Positions 47,429 to 60,257 of a DNA stretch of 64,000 bases are shown one piece after another; within the stretch, counting starts at the first letter, position 1, and each line of letters opens with the position of its first letter. Both the position numbers and the translations under genes were made by a program. The notes below the pieces were generated by a model. The model was not told the origin of the DNA, made no database searches, and worked only from the letters and a program-made list of their open reading frames with translations. Source of the stretch: Henckelia pumila (Eukaryota; Streptophyta; Magnoliopsida; Lamiales; Gesneriaceae); contig NC_133121.1 in the NCBI RefSeq assembly GCF_033568475.1, positions 8,246,001 through 8,310,000 of the forward strand, in the 5' to 3' direction.

Positions 47429-47617
47429 TAAGGTGTACATCTATCATTTTTATTTTAATTTTTTAAATAATGAGATGCTGAAGTATTATAAAATAAGAAA
47501 AATGAGTAGTAAGCAATAAAAATTAAAAATGCTGATTATTTAATAGTGTAAAAAAAAAAAGTATCATTTATTACAAACGAAAGAACAGAAAAAATGTGAG
47601 ATAACATGTACGTACGT

Positions 47618-47976
47618 TCAAGGCCAAGAACCGTGATTCCTCATCCATGTGTCTACGCAGCTCTCGTGGAAGCAATGCCCACACTTAACAATGCTTAATT
47701 TCATGGTCTCCGCTGGATTGTATTCTTCCAAACATATCGGACAAGTTGTGCTGTTAGGCCCTGGGATTCGTCGACTTCCTCCAATGCGAATTGTTTCGAA
47801 CTTATAACCTACGACGACGCCATTATCGCCAGAGCCTGCTGTCACACTCACGTCGGAGACCGCGGGTGGCCGTGTTCTCCAAGCATCTAGAAAGTGGGAT
47901 GAATCAACTCAATTCATGCCAGAGCACGCTAGCTGCCATGTCGGGAGGTGGAAGCGGCCTCGATCGGTCTGATCGG
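47618..47976 (-). pseudogene. Truncated RING-H2 finger gene fragment
   Basis: The minus strand encodes LDAWRTRPPAVSDVSV, then GGSRRIPGPNSTTCPICLEEY and KCGHCFHESCVDTWM, a clear RING-H2 E3 ligase finger. The first six zinc ligands are present (CPIC, C, H, H, C). The seventh position reads Trp (HGSWP), and the frame then stops before the eighth, so the ring is incomplete. Upstream, an in-frame stop precedes VDSSHFLDAW, and at 47977 the sequence becomes the terminal repeat of the copia fossil. It is a broken host gene piece. Its lost 5' part may be the coding fragment at 54470 onward, but this is conjecture. Confidence 0.75.
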
Positions 47977-48288
47977 AATAATTTGTAAGTGTGCTGCTTT
48001 CCTCTCCAGTTGAAGCCTTCTAAACACTCCAACTCTCTCGTAGATGGTGTATTTGTGTTGTTATGAGTTGTGTGTTTAGGGACCTCAAGAGCCTCGGTAT
48101 TTATAGGCAAATTCTCATACCATCAATGAGTGTTCGGGAGCACGAGATTCAAACTAAGTGTGCTTTGCGTGTCTCACTTTTCTGAATGTGAGACACCATA
48201 TGCACAGTGTTCAAGTATGTCGGCATTGATCGTCACCGCTTCCGTCATCGAAGATATCTCGTTTAATTATGTGCCATATTTTCTTACA
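47977..48288 (-). repeat. Copia fossil, 3' LTR (partial)
   Basis: Matches 53988-54299 at about 96%. The inner border is TTTCTTACA at 48288. The outer end gives way to the RING-H2 fragment. Confidence 0.88.
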
Positions 48289-51200
48289 GGAACTTGGCAC
48301 ATACAAGCCAATATATATAAGAAAACAAAATACATGAATCATGACAATAAGTCCTCTGATAAGCGAGTATTATCTTTCATGTATCACAATGTATTATGTC
48401 TCTCAAGCTTTATGAATAAACTTTTACTGTATGTTTATTCGAGGTCCAACGTTATTGATATTTTTCTCAAATCAATGAATGTGTACACAACAAATATGAG
48501 AAAATATCTCAACAGAGTTTCATTAATTTGTTTTTACAACAAATTTACATATAGGAACCAAGTCCCATGCTTTCAGTATGATCCTTAAATTTCAATGGTG
48601 GCATGTCTTTAGTCAAAGAATCGGCAATCATCAATTCAGTGCTAATGTGTTCGATAACCACTATTTTATCTTTAACACGTTCTTTTATGGCTAAATACTT
48701 AATGTCGATGTGTTTACTTCGACTACCACTTTTGTTATTTTTAGCCATAAAGACAGCAGTTGAATTGTCACAATATATCCGTAATGGCCTAAATATAGAA
48801 TCAAAAATTCTAAGCCCCGATATGAAACTCTTCAACCAAACACCTTGTGAGGTGGCCTCAAAATAAGATATGAACTCAGCCTCCATAGTGGAAGTAGCAG
48901 TCAATGTCTGCTTTGCACTTCTCCAAGATGCAGCTCCACTAGCTAGCATGAAAATATATCCTAAAATGGATTTTTGAGAGTCAATGTAGCCAGCGTAGTC
49001 TGAATCAGAGTAGCCAATTAATTCCAAATTCTCAGTTCGTCTGAACATAAACATATAGTCTTTGGTCCCTTGAAGGTACCTCATCACTTTCTTTGCAGCT
49101 TTCCAGTGGTCTAAACCTGGATTACTCTGATATCTTCCTAACATCCCAACAACAAATGCAATGTCAGGTCTAGTACAAACCTGAGCATACATTAAGCTTC
49201 CAACAGCAGAAGCATAAGGAATGTTTTTCATTTGTTCCCGTTCAAGATCATTCTTTGGGCATTGGTTCAAATTGAACCTGTCACATTTTACAATGGGAGC
49301 TACACTTGGTGAACAATTTTTCAACTGATATCTCTCTAAAACCTTGTTGATATAGGTTTCTTGAGACAGACCTAGAATTCCTCGAATTCTGTCTCTATGT
49401 ATAATAATGCCAATGACATAAGATGCATCACCCATACCCTTCATATCAAAGTGTTTAGAGAGGAATTGTTTCACCTCATACAACAAACCCATATCATTGG
49501 TTTCAAGCAATATATCATCCACATATAGAATAATGAAACAAATCTTACTCCCACTGACTTTCTGGTTTATACAATTATCCATGATGTTCCCGACGAATCC
49601 AAATGAAGAGATAACATCATGAAATTTTAACTACCATTGGCAAGAAACTTGTTTCAATCCATATATAGATTTCTTTAATTTGTAAACCAATTGCTCACCA
49701 CCACTAGAGAAAAATCCTTCAGGTTGTTTCATATAAACCTCTTCCTCTAGATTTCCATTGAGAAATGCTGTTTTCACATCCATTTGTTGTAATTCCAAGT
49801 CAAAGTGTGCAACTAATACTAGAATGATACAGAGAGAATCTTTCTTAGATATAGGAGAAAATGTCTCCTTGTAATCGATTCCTTCCCTTTGATTGAATCC
49901 TTTGGCGACGAGTCTTGCTTTATATCTTTCAATGTTGCCCAATGAGTCTTTCTTTGTTTTGAAAATCCATTTACATCCAATGACTTTTACACCATCAGGC
50001 AACTGAACAAGATCCCAGACTCCATTAAATGCCATAGAATTCATCTCTTCTTTCATAGCATCATACCATAATTTTGACTCGTTACAACTCATGGCTTGTG
50101 AAAACGTTTCAGGATCATTTTCGGCTCCGATGTTAAAATCCGATTCTTGTAGATACACAATATAATCACTCGATATCGCCGACCTTCTTATTCTAGTAGA
50201 TCTCCTTAGGTTGTTATTTTGAGTAACTGGTTGATCAACAATTTCTTGTTGATCCTCATTAACAACTTGATCTATTGGAATATCATCAGCGATTTGTGGA
50301 ACTTCAGTGATCGGTTGTCTAACACCCGTTTGTGCTTGAGGGATGTGAACAACAATCATTCTTTCACCTGAATAAGAGGGTTACACATTAATGTGATCTT
50401 CTTTAAAAAATATGTCATTAAAGGGATCACTCCCACTATTCAAGTCATTTTCAAGAAACTTTGCATTTCTTGATTCCACAATTCTAGTGCTATGAGAAGG
50501 ACAATAAAATCTGTACCCTTTGGATTTTTCGGCATATCCAATGAAATATCCACTAATAGTTCTTGGGTCCAGCTTCTTTTCTTGTGGGTTGTAAACTCTT
50601 ACTTCAGAAGGACAACCCCAAATGCGTATATGTCGCAAACTCGGTTTCCAACCTTTAAACAATTCAAATGGAGTTTTTGAAACAGCCTTAGTTGGAACAC
50701 GGTTTAATATATACACAGCTGTCTTAAGAGCTTCAGTCCACAAAGATTTAGAAAGTTTGGAGCTACTAAACATGCTCCGCACCATGTCCAATAATATTCG
50801 GTTTCTCCTTTCCGCTACGCCATTTTGGTCTGGAGAACCAGGCATAGTATATTGGGCAAAAATCCCATGTTCTTGAAGAAACTTTGCAAACGGAATAGGT
50901 GCTTGTCCATTCTCGGTGTATCTACCATAATATTCTCCACCTCTATCAGTCCTCACAAATTTAATATGTTTTCCACATTGCTTCTCCACTTCGGCCTTGA
51001 AAACCTTAAAGGCATCCAAAGCTTCGTTTTTATGATGAAGCAAGTAGATATACATGTATCGTGAGTAATCATCAATGAAAGAGATGAAATATTTCGGATT
51101 TTGCATGTCCATGTCTGAACAACATATATCTGAATGTATGATTTTTAATATGTCTGTACTCCTCTTGGCACCTTTTTTAGACTTGTTGGTTTGCTTTCCT

Positions 51201-51905
51201 TTAATGCAATCCATACAAGTTTCAAAATCAGCAAAATCTAAAGTACTAAGTACTTCATCTTTTACTAATCTTTTTACTCTTTCAATGGAGATATGTCCCA
51301 ATCTTCGATGCCATAATATAGAGGAATCTTCATTTATAACACATCTTTTAATACCTTCCTGAATATGCATAGTGGTATTTGTATTATTTTGTAAAGAAAG
51401 ATAGAAAAGACCATCAATAATTGTACCATTCCCAACAAGATTGGATTTATAAAATAAATTTATTGAGTTATTAAAAAACTGAAAGGATAACCGAATGGTA
51501 CAAGTCTTGAAACAAAAATTAAATTCCTAGAGAAACCAGGAACATAAAATGTCTTTTCCAATTTCAAAATATAACCACTATCCAAAACTAGGCAGCAAGT
51601 CCCAATAGCCTCAACAAGCGAAGACATCTTGTTTCCTAAATAGATGTTCTGCTCATTTTCCAGAGGTTTCATTAGGTTTTGCATATCCTGCAAGGTATTT
51701 GTAACATGAATTGTAGAACCAGAATCAATCCACCAAGTATTATAAATCATATCAACCATATTAGATTCATAACAGACAAATGAGATTGAAATACCTTTAT
51801 TCTCAAGCCATTTCTGGAATTTAGAGTAATCCTTCCTCATGTGCCCTTTTTTTTTTTTTACAGAAAAAACACTTGGATTCCTTTTTAATTCCTCATTTGG
51901 GTTGC

Positions 51906-51964
51906 GCGGGGGGGGGGGGGGGGGTGGGGGGGGGGCGGGGGCGGGGGGGGGGGGGGGGGGGGGG
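51906..51964. repeat. Guanine homopolymer-like tract
   Basis: Fifty-nine bases that are almost all G with a few T or C, inside the gag region of the copia fossil. The minus strand reads as a proline run. The exact length is likely unreliable in any assembly. Confidence 0.9.
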
Positions 51965-53897
51965 TTATTTTACCTTTCCCTTTCTTATTGGCCTGATTCT
52001 GATTCTTTTCTTTTATCGTCAGTAGTGCATTTTCACCCGATTTCATTAACAATCTCCCTTCTTCTTGAACACACATGGTCATAAGTTCATTAATTGACCA
52101 TTTATCTTTATGCGTGTTATAAGAAATTTTGAAAGGACCGTATTGTTGTGGAAGGGTATTCAAAATGTAATGCACCAAGAAAGTTTCAGATATATCCACC
52201 TCAAGTATCTTCAGTCGAGCCGCTATATCCCGCATTTTCATGATGTGCTCTCGCACACCTCTCACATTGGTGAACCTTAATGAAGAGAATTCCATAATTA
52301 GGGTGTTGGCAAGTGCCTTATCTGAAGACTGAAATTTTTCATCAAGAGCCTTCAATAATTCTTTGACATTATTATGCTGATCGACAGAACCACGCATACC
52401 AGCAGAGATCTTGGTCTTTATGAACATTACACAGAGTCGATTAGATCGCTCCCACTTTTCATAAAGATCAACATCATCGGGAATTCTTTTTTCAGTAATA
52501 GCAGGTGATTCGTCTTTCCAAATAGCATAATCAATATCCATCCACACTAATTGAAAAAGAATTATTTCTTTTTATATTTTATAATTATCGCCCTTTAGTT
52601 CGGAAATATCACATTTCATATCAGAAAAACTCGCAGGTTGCATAACTGCATAAAAATATACATGCTTATTAACTTAAAAATTTTTTGAGGTAAATTTCAT
52701 GTTTAAAAAACATGTCATAAAAATCTAGTGACATAAAACTTGCCTGTGGGCTAAAGTTTTAATTCAATAAGATTTTTCTGTAACTTTATAATAAAACTAT
52801 CAAAAATAATTTTTCTTAACTCCTGTGGGTAAATTAACTAAAATATAATTTTGATATTTTATTCTAATTAATCACATAAATATAATAAATATCCCTGTGG
52901 GGTAAAATTCATCATATTTATGCAATTAATTACAATTTATGTCCATTATGTGATCCAAATCAACTTAATGCATAATTTTGCATAATTAAAGGTGCTGAGG
53001 CTAAACCTTAATTATTTAAAATTATACGGTTCACCGGACAAAAATTTTTGGCTTCACTTAATGTTTTATAATAATAATTACTTAGTAACATAATCGACAC
53101 TTTCTAAGAGTGCTTCCAGTTGATAGGTAGGGCGAGGCCTCTTTAAAAACCTATCTTCTTAGACAGAGCAACGTTCATCAGGGAGACCAATCACAAGTCA
53201 AGGTAGTTTAAACCGGTCTGTGAAGAACTCCCTTAGATCATGTTTTATAATGTTACTTCATAATTATTATTCAACTCCATAATGTGAATTTTTATGCCAA
53301 AAAATTTTTCATCAAAAATTTTATTCACATTTTTAACATGAATTGTTATAAATTATAATTATCTTACTAATAATTTAATATGAACATAATGTGAATATTG
53401 AGATGACAAAATATTTTCCAATATAATTGCATTTAAAATCAAGATTATAAATGCCAAACATAATGTTGAATTTGCATGTTACTAAAAAAAATAATCACAA
53501 TATTTGAGATAATATATATCATGCAAATTTAACTTCTAAACACGTATTGGAAAAGTCAAAACATGAAAATGAGAGCAATTTTCCAAATTATTAAACTTTA
53601 AATTTGAAAATTACCTGCTCGTAGCTTGAATTCATTATTAAAACAGGGATAGCTTCATCTTATTCTCTTCAGAATATTTTCAGAAAGCTTCTTTATCTCC
53701 GAGAAATCCGAACAGAAATTTCAAAAATTTTAATCAAAAATTTCTTTCCACTTTTGATTCTCGATACATGCAAGCTACCAAAAATTTTGCATATCAAAAT
53801 TGAAAATCAAAACGAAGTTTTACGTTATGTAGGTTCGAGATCTAGCAAAATCAAGAACAAATATTCAAGGCAGATGTATCATGGCTTTGATACCAAA

Positions 53898-54299
53898 TGT
53901 TAGAGTTTTCTCAATAATCATGTTTATAAAATATATGAACATGATAAACAATATGCGAAAGCAAGATCGAGCGTTACCTCCAGCCATCGAATAATTTGTA
54001 AGTGTGCTGCTTTCCTCTCCAGTTGAAGCCTTCTAAACACTCCAACTCTTTCGTAATGTGTATTTGTGTTGTTGTGAGTTGTGTGCTTAGGGACCTCAAG
54101 AGTCTCGGTATTTATAGGCAAATATTCATACCATCAATGAGTGTTCGGAAGAACGAGATTCAAACTAAGTGTGCGTTGCGTGTCTCACTTTTCTGAATGT
54201 GAGACGCCATATGCACAATGTTCAAGTATGGCGGCATCGATCGTCACCGCTTCAGTCATCGAAGATATCTCGTTTAATTATGTGCCATATTTTCTTACA
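53898..54299 (-). repeat. Copia fossil, 5' LTR
   Basis: 402 bp bounded by TG (53898) and CA (54299) on the plus strand. The primer site lies just to its left. Confidence 0.88.
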
Positions 54300-56229
54300 G
54301 CTAGTGCCCAAATCAGCCCATACAGCAGAAATCCACTTACAACCGGTAGGGTCACACATAAGGAAAATAACAAAAAAATGTTCACTGCAAAAACAAACGC
54401 TTAAATCTTAAAATTTAAGCTTTCTACGTCCAATTTCCATGCACATGATACGACTCAAGAATCAAGAAAATGACAGAGATCATCCACGATGAAAGGCGGG
54501 ATTTATCGGCACAAGCGTTGAAAGTCGTTCCATTAATCCATGTCAAGGTGTACATAACATCACCATCGAACACACAGTACAGAAGGGGCCACGAAACTAG
54601 GATAGACACATTAACAATCACACTGCAACCTAAAGAACTTAATATATCTTCTTCACGTGAGATGGATGAAGAAGTCGCGAATATACGGAGAGTGTTGAGT
54701 TGCTCAATGCTCAGGCAACCAATGACTGTGAAATCACTGGAGCTTAAATTCCCTAGAGGTAGAGATGTAAATGAGACGAACAGTTCGCGAACAGTTCGGG
54801 TCTCGGCTCGTTAAAAGCTCGTTCGAGCTCGTTTAATGAGACTCGTTAATGCAAACGAACCAAGCTCGAGCTTTAAAATATTCGGTTCGTTAGCTCGTGA
54901 ACATGATCGTTAACAGGCTCGTTAACAAGCTCGTAATTCATCTCTTAGACGAAAAAATAATATTACTGATATTTAATTTATAAATTTACACTTTACTTAT
55001 GAAAAATATTGAAAAATTTATAAAAATTAATTTATTAGAATAAAATTACAAATTTTAATAATATTATTATATTTTTTTCAAATATATAATTTAGTTTTTA
55101 ATTAATTTAATGAATATTTAAATTTATAGTTTAAATATATTAAGCTCGTTTAGGCTCGATAAAAGCTCGAATAAGCTCGTGAGCCATGAATATATTTGTA
55201 ACGCCCCGAAAATTTATTAACGAATTAATTGGAAATTGAAATAATTATTGAGTGAATAAAATAATTATTATTGCCAAATAAGTTATAAAATGTATTCATA
55301 AAATACACTTGACAAATAGTGAATGAGTTTGACTATTTTTGGATATCTGGAATATTGGCATTTTGAAATAATTATTGAGATATTGAAATAAAAATAATTA
55401 TATATGCCAGATAAATTAATTTGGAAAAAAAAATTACGAGACCAATTGAATTGTCAAATTCAATAATTTTAGAAATGGTATTAATTGATGTTGGATGTGT
55501 GTATTAGAAAAACATCAGATTAGAGACTAATTTTATCAGTTGAGTATCAAATAAATTAGTACAAGACCCGAAAATATTGGATTACTATAAATAGAAAAAC
55601 AAGCACGGAACATCATAAAGGAAAACACAGATTATAGATTTTTCCCAATTTTTCCCCAATTTTCGGATTCACTATAGCAGTCTCACATTTGCCATCGCTG
55701 ACCGTTCACCGGAGCACCGATTGAGGATCCGATTGGTAATTTTGTAGCCAACATCAAGACGAAGCTATTGGTGTAAAGAAATCGACGATCGGACGGTTGG
55801 ATCGTTGGGAAATTGAGTTAGAACATACGGGTTCTGCATAGAATTTGGTTTCACTGTAGCAGTCCACGTTTTTTATTTTTCCGGCCATTCACAGGAGCTC
55901 CGATCAAAGATCCGAACGGTCAGATTGTAGGCAAGATCAAGAAGGAGAAAGACGTTGTTAATCTTGCATTTTGAACACATTATAAACATAACTTAACTGG
56001 TATTATCAAAATACTCGAACATCAAATCAAACAATATGAGGATGTTACATGGGTAGAATCAGAGTAAACTATCGGAAACACTGAATTCATATCAGGATCT
56101 ATAACATACTACATGATAAGAACTGAGAATTTGACTGAACTTAAAAAAATTCTATCATTATGACAACCCAATATAAGGGAAGAACAATGAGTACAAGCAA
56201 ATCCAAGAATAGAGAAAAAAGTTGGGGTG

Positions 56230-56440
56230 GATATTCATCGGCAAATAGGAGGTACATGAGAAGGATTATCAAGATGGTTATAATAAAAAACATCGAAAAT
56301 GTCATCTTCTTCTTCGAGATCTTGAGGAAATAACTGAGAATAGGAAGAGTGAGTTGAATGGTCATATTTATATGGCGAAATGAGGAGACAACCAGCCGTT
56401 TGGCTACCATCTTCTTTGACTTTTGGCGTTTGAATCATGT
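56230..56440 (-). other. Possible captured host coding fragment inside the gypsy fossil
   Basis: The minus strand from 56438 encodes MIQTPKVKEDGSQTAGCLLI, then an acidic segment (QDLEEEDDIFDVFYYN) and a C-terminal HVPPICR stop, followed by UTR-like sequence. It is unlike any retroelement domain and lies where the interior of the fossil should be. The family is unknown. Confidence 0.3.
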
Positions 56441-59213
56441 GTCCGAAGATATTGAGGATTTTGCTGATTCGATTTAGATTTTAAAGCGAATTTTCAGCCG
56501 ACTTGGAAAGTTATGTTTTGATCAGATTTAATTTTGACATTAGAATCAAAATATTTATGCTGATCGACGATGAAGAGATCTCGAGTTGCCATTTTTGACC
56601 ACGTCTCTGTGAGGAATTCACCTATGAAGGACGTGATGCATTTTTTGTAAGAGCGGCAAGCTCATTCCAAAGTATATTGGTCCTTTCGAAATTGTGGAGA
56701 GGATTGATATGTTATTCTATCGTATAGCACTACTACATGTGCATTGTATTCTACGTATCGATGTTGCGGAAGTATATCTAAGATCCATCTAACATACTAG
56801 ACTAAGAACCTCTGCATTTGACACCAGACTTGTCGTTCGAGGAACGACCAATGCAGATCTTAGCACGTGAGGAGTGGAAGTTTAGGACACGAGTTTTTCC
56901 CATGGTCAAGGTCCGATGGCTGAATCATTTAGAAGTGGCTACTTGGGAGGCCGATGCTGATATGCGGACATGTTATCCAGAGACTTTCAGTTTGTATTTC
57001 AATTTCGAGGACGAAATTCCATTTAAGGGGGGGGGGGGGGGGGGAAGAATTGTAATGCCCCGAAAATTTATTAACAAATTAATTGAAAATTAAAATAATT
57101 ATTGAGTGGATAAAATAATTATTATTGCCAAGTAAGTTATAGAGTGTATTCATAAAATACACTTGACAAATAGTGAATGAGTTTGACTATTTTTGGATAT
57201 CTCGAAAATTGGCATTTTGAAATAATTATTGAGATATTGAAATAAAAATAATTATTTATGTCAGATAAATTAATTTGGAAAAAAAAAATTACGAGTCCAA
57301 TTGACTTGTCAAATTCAATAATTTCAAAAATGGTATTAATTGATGTTGGATATGTGTATCAGAAAAACATCAGATTAGAGACTAATTTTACCAGTTGAGT
57401 ATCAAATAAATTAGTCCGAGACCCGAAAATATTGGATTACTATAAATAGAAAAACAAGCACGGAACATCATAAAGGAAAACACAGATTATAGATTTTTCC
57501 CAAATTTTCCCCAATTTTCGGATTCACTGTAGCAGTCTCACGTTTGCCATCGCCGACTGTTCACCGGAGCACCGATCAAGGATCCGATCATTAAATTTGT
57601 AGCCAACATAAAGACAAAGCTATTGGTGTAAAGAAATTGACGATCGGACGGTTGTATCGTTGGGAAATCGAGTTAGAACAGTCGAGTTCTGCACAGAATT
57701 CGGTTTCATTGTACCAGTCCACGTTTTTTATTTTTCCGGCCATTTATTCCGATCAAAGATCCTAATGGTCAGATTGTAATCAAGATCAAGAAAAATCTAT
57801 TGGTATAAAGTAATCGAAAATCCAACTGTTGGATCGTTGGTAAATTGACAAAGAACAGACAAGTTTGGCGAAGGTACTATTCATCGTCTTCTTCGCCGAG
57901 ATTTTCACGATTAGAGCTTGTTTTTGTTAGTTTTTGAATTGCTAAATGATAGTAGGTGATGTGTAAAACATTTTACGAGCTTATTATATTATTTTTGGTT
58001 AAGAAATCGATGTAATCGGACCTGTTAAAGTTCGCCGGAGTTGCCACGTTTTTCTCAGATCCCGACCGCTTCGATGATCAATTTCGGTCGTGGCCTAGTG
58101 CGTTGGAATCGACTCGTCGAGCTCTACAATCCTGTAAAATTTCATAATTTTTGGAGCACTTTTGGATCGCCGCCGCCGTCTTACTCATTTTCTGGCAACC
58201 TCCGACGAGTTAACCATTTTTTATCGTCTCGACATAATAGATCCAAATATCCAAGTTTTGAGTCGAGATTCAAATCCGTGAAGCGGTGAGAACGCAAATG
58301 CGAATTCTTGGTCAAAGTTTGACCATAGTTGACTAAGGTTGACTTTTGACCATTATGTAATTTTTCGCAGATCGAAAGCTAGTTGAGGATATTAAGAGAC
58401 ATAAATCAAAAGTTAGGGATTTGAGCTTTCTAGAATTATGAGATTTTCGAGTCAAGATCTAAGAAACCGATTAAGTTTTCGTGCGTTAAAAACGCAAAGG
58501 CATGTTTCTATCCATTCTTGCTCACCATTTAAATCATATGTACAAGGTTTTATGCATTAAAGGTATGTGGGAGTGCATGGTATATATGTGGTTTAGAACA
58601 AACTCATGAAAGCATGCATATAACTCAAGTTATGATATATTTCTGCCATGTACTCGTTCAAGCCTACTGATCCATGGGTTGGAGTTTGAGTTAGGGTCCT
58701 TATGGTCGGGTTATTTTATTTTTGAGTTCGAATAATTTAATTAGTTGTTTAAGTGGCTAATTATTGGATCATGTACTTGTTTAGCTTTAATGCATAATTG
58801 GGCTAAGTTATGATTCGGGCCAGATTAAGAGTTTATGGGCTAGATTAAGTTATTAATGAGCTAGCTTAAGTTGATGAATCAATTTTTAAATTTATAAGTC
58901 AGTCTAAATTGATAACGGGCCATTTTAGCAATTTATGGGCTTAAGTTAAGGGGGTCAGCAGCTCGAAAAAGTCTATGGAAATAAATGGTCCGTAAATATA
59001 TATTTAATTCGTGCATGTATTTTTTTAGAGATATATATATATATATAAGTATGAATTTTATGAAAAATAATTAAATATATATTTACGGGCAAATTTTCAT
59101 AAATAAAGAAATAATGATAAATTTTAAGTACATGCATACATGAAATATTTTTATGATGTCTTTATGATTGAGAATTGAGCATGAAAAATAATTTTATGGA
59201 AATTGAAGTAATG

Positions 59214-59335
59214 TGGCGGCACAGAGGTGGTTTACCACCGGCACAGAGGTATTTCTACTACAGGCATAGAGGTGGTTTTACCACTGGCACAGAGGTAGTT
59301 TACTACCGGCATAGAGGTGATTATTCACCGCCACG
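59214..59335 (+). repeat. Five tandem 22-23 bp repeats with hairpin arms
   Basis: The units begin GGCACAGAG or GGCATAGAG. Each carries a small inverted repeat: GGTGG/CCACC, GTA/TAC, GTGG/CCAC, GGTAG/CTACC, GGTGA/TCACC. The arm sequence varies from unit to unit while pairing is kept. They lie within the 3' LTR of the gypsy fossil. Confidence 0.88.
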
Positions 59336-60075
59336 TACGTTGGTTCTTTTAGACTGATCAGTCGGCACAGTTATTAGTCACATTCATGGATATGATCATA
59401 CTCAGTTTTTATGATTATGACATGCTCAATTATGCTATGTATGATTAGTTATGATGTATGTATGACTGATGATGACATATTTTTTTATGATGCATTATTT
59501 TAAGATCATGCACGTATATGATATATTCACGATATTTTATACGATATGTGCTTGTATGTGGTTTCATATTTTTTATTATTGGATAGAGCATGCTGAGCCT
59601 CTAGGCTCACTAGATTTAGATGGTGCAGGTGTTTATGAGTATGATGATGATGAGGAGGTCCCTACTGGCAATGAAGGCGTATGAGTATCCAGTGCAGCTA
59701 GTACACCCGTGACCGATGCTCAGTTTATGTTCCGTGATTTTTTAGATTTAAAACAGTTATTTCCGCACATGTTTTAATATTTTCTCTTTTCACAGTTTAT
59801 TGGTTTTTAAATGTTTTGCGTATGCATGAGTTTTGCGTATGCATGGATTTATGAGAGTATATTATTCAAGTTTTTATGTTACGAATCTTGCATGCAAGGA
59901 AAAAAAAATTAGTAGTAGTTTCGGGGTCTTTTCAATATTCGTTAAATAAGCTCGGGCTCGACTCGTTTATAAATGAACCGAGCTTGAACATTCAAAAGTT
60001 CGGCTCGGCTCGCCTCGTTTACATCTCTACCCAGAGGACAGCCAACAAACGTACGTGTAGTTATAACATTAATAA

Positions 60076-60257
60076 GGGTGATGCTACATATACACGAAAG
60101 GTTACACGTTGGGTTACACGTTACACTTGACATTACATAAATATCTTGATGTATTTTGGAAAGAATTTTTTCAAATAAAGTGGAGGGTTAATTTTGTAAT
60201 TTCATGTAAAATGTGTAACCCAATGTGTAACCTTCTATGTACATGTAGCATTTCCCC
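60076..60257. mobile_element. 182-bp hAT-type MITE
   Basis: Perfect 8-bp target duplication ATTAATAA (60068-60075 and 60258-60265). The ends are GGGTGATGCTACATATAC and, reverse-complemented, GGGGAAATGCTACATGTAC. Both arms then carry GGTTACAC-TTGGGTTACAC. It is non-coding. Confidence 0.88.

Larger units (their letters stand above)
47977..54299 (-). mobile_element. Fossil Ty1/copia LTR retrotransposon
   Basis: About 6.3 kb, minus orientation. Parts in order along the element: 5' LTR (53898-54299); a primer site matching initiator Met tRNA (reverse complement of 53883-53895, TGGTATCAAAGCC); gag with UBN2-type domain (about 51.9-52.5 kb); protease (about 51.5-51.8 kb, WWIDSGST); integrase (about 50.4-51.4 kb, HRRLGH and DDYSRYMYIY); reverse transcriptase and RNase H (about 48.5-50.4 kb, YVDDILLE and ADSLTKDMP); then the 3' LTR (47977-48288), which is incomplete. 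The domain order is diagnostic of Ty1/copia. The element is broken, with roughly four or five interruptions. The shared LTR part differs at about 13 of 310 positions by hand count (about 4%), suggesting an insertion of the order of one to two million years at usual plant rates. Confidence 0.92.
55197..59934 (+). mobile_element. Fossil Ty3/gypsy LTR retroelement (chromovirus-like)
   Basis: Bounded by TG...CA with the 5-bp duplication ATATT on both sides (55192-55196 and 59935-59939). The 3' LTR is 57051-59934 (about 2.9 kb). A shorter direct copy of its first part lies at 55197 to about 55945. Just before the 3' LTR are a polypurine tract (57026-57048) and the end of a pol gene (about 56.57-57.02 kb) with PDLSFEERPMQILAREE and VKVRWLNHLEVATWE, the typical integrase tail. 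The element is clearly broken and most of its interior is gone. The shared LTR parts differ by several percent, so it is not recent. It inserted into an already present hAT-like element. Confidence 0.88.
54760..60029. mobile_element. hAT-like non-autonomous element holding a Ty3/gypsy fossil
   Basis: Flanked by 8-bp near-identical repeats CCTAGAGG (54752-54759) and CCCAGAGG (60030-60037). The ends are TAGAGATGTAAATGAGACGA and, reverse-complemented, TAGAGATGTAAACGAGGCGA. Subterminal DNA is full of GCTCG/CGAGC motifs (GCTCGTTCGAGCTCG), typical of a widespread plant hAT MITE group. Without the nested retroelement it would be about 530 bp. It has no transposase. Confidence 0.85.

Noticed and set aside
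58041-58289. 82-codon open frame
   Set aside because: It lies within the long LTR of the gypsy fossil and resembles no protein.
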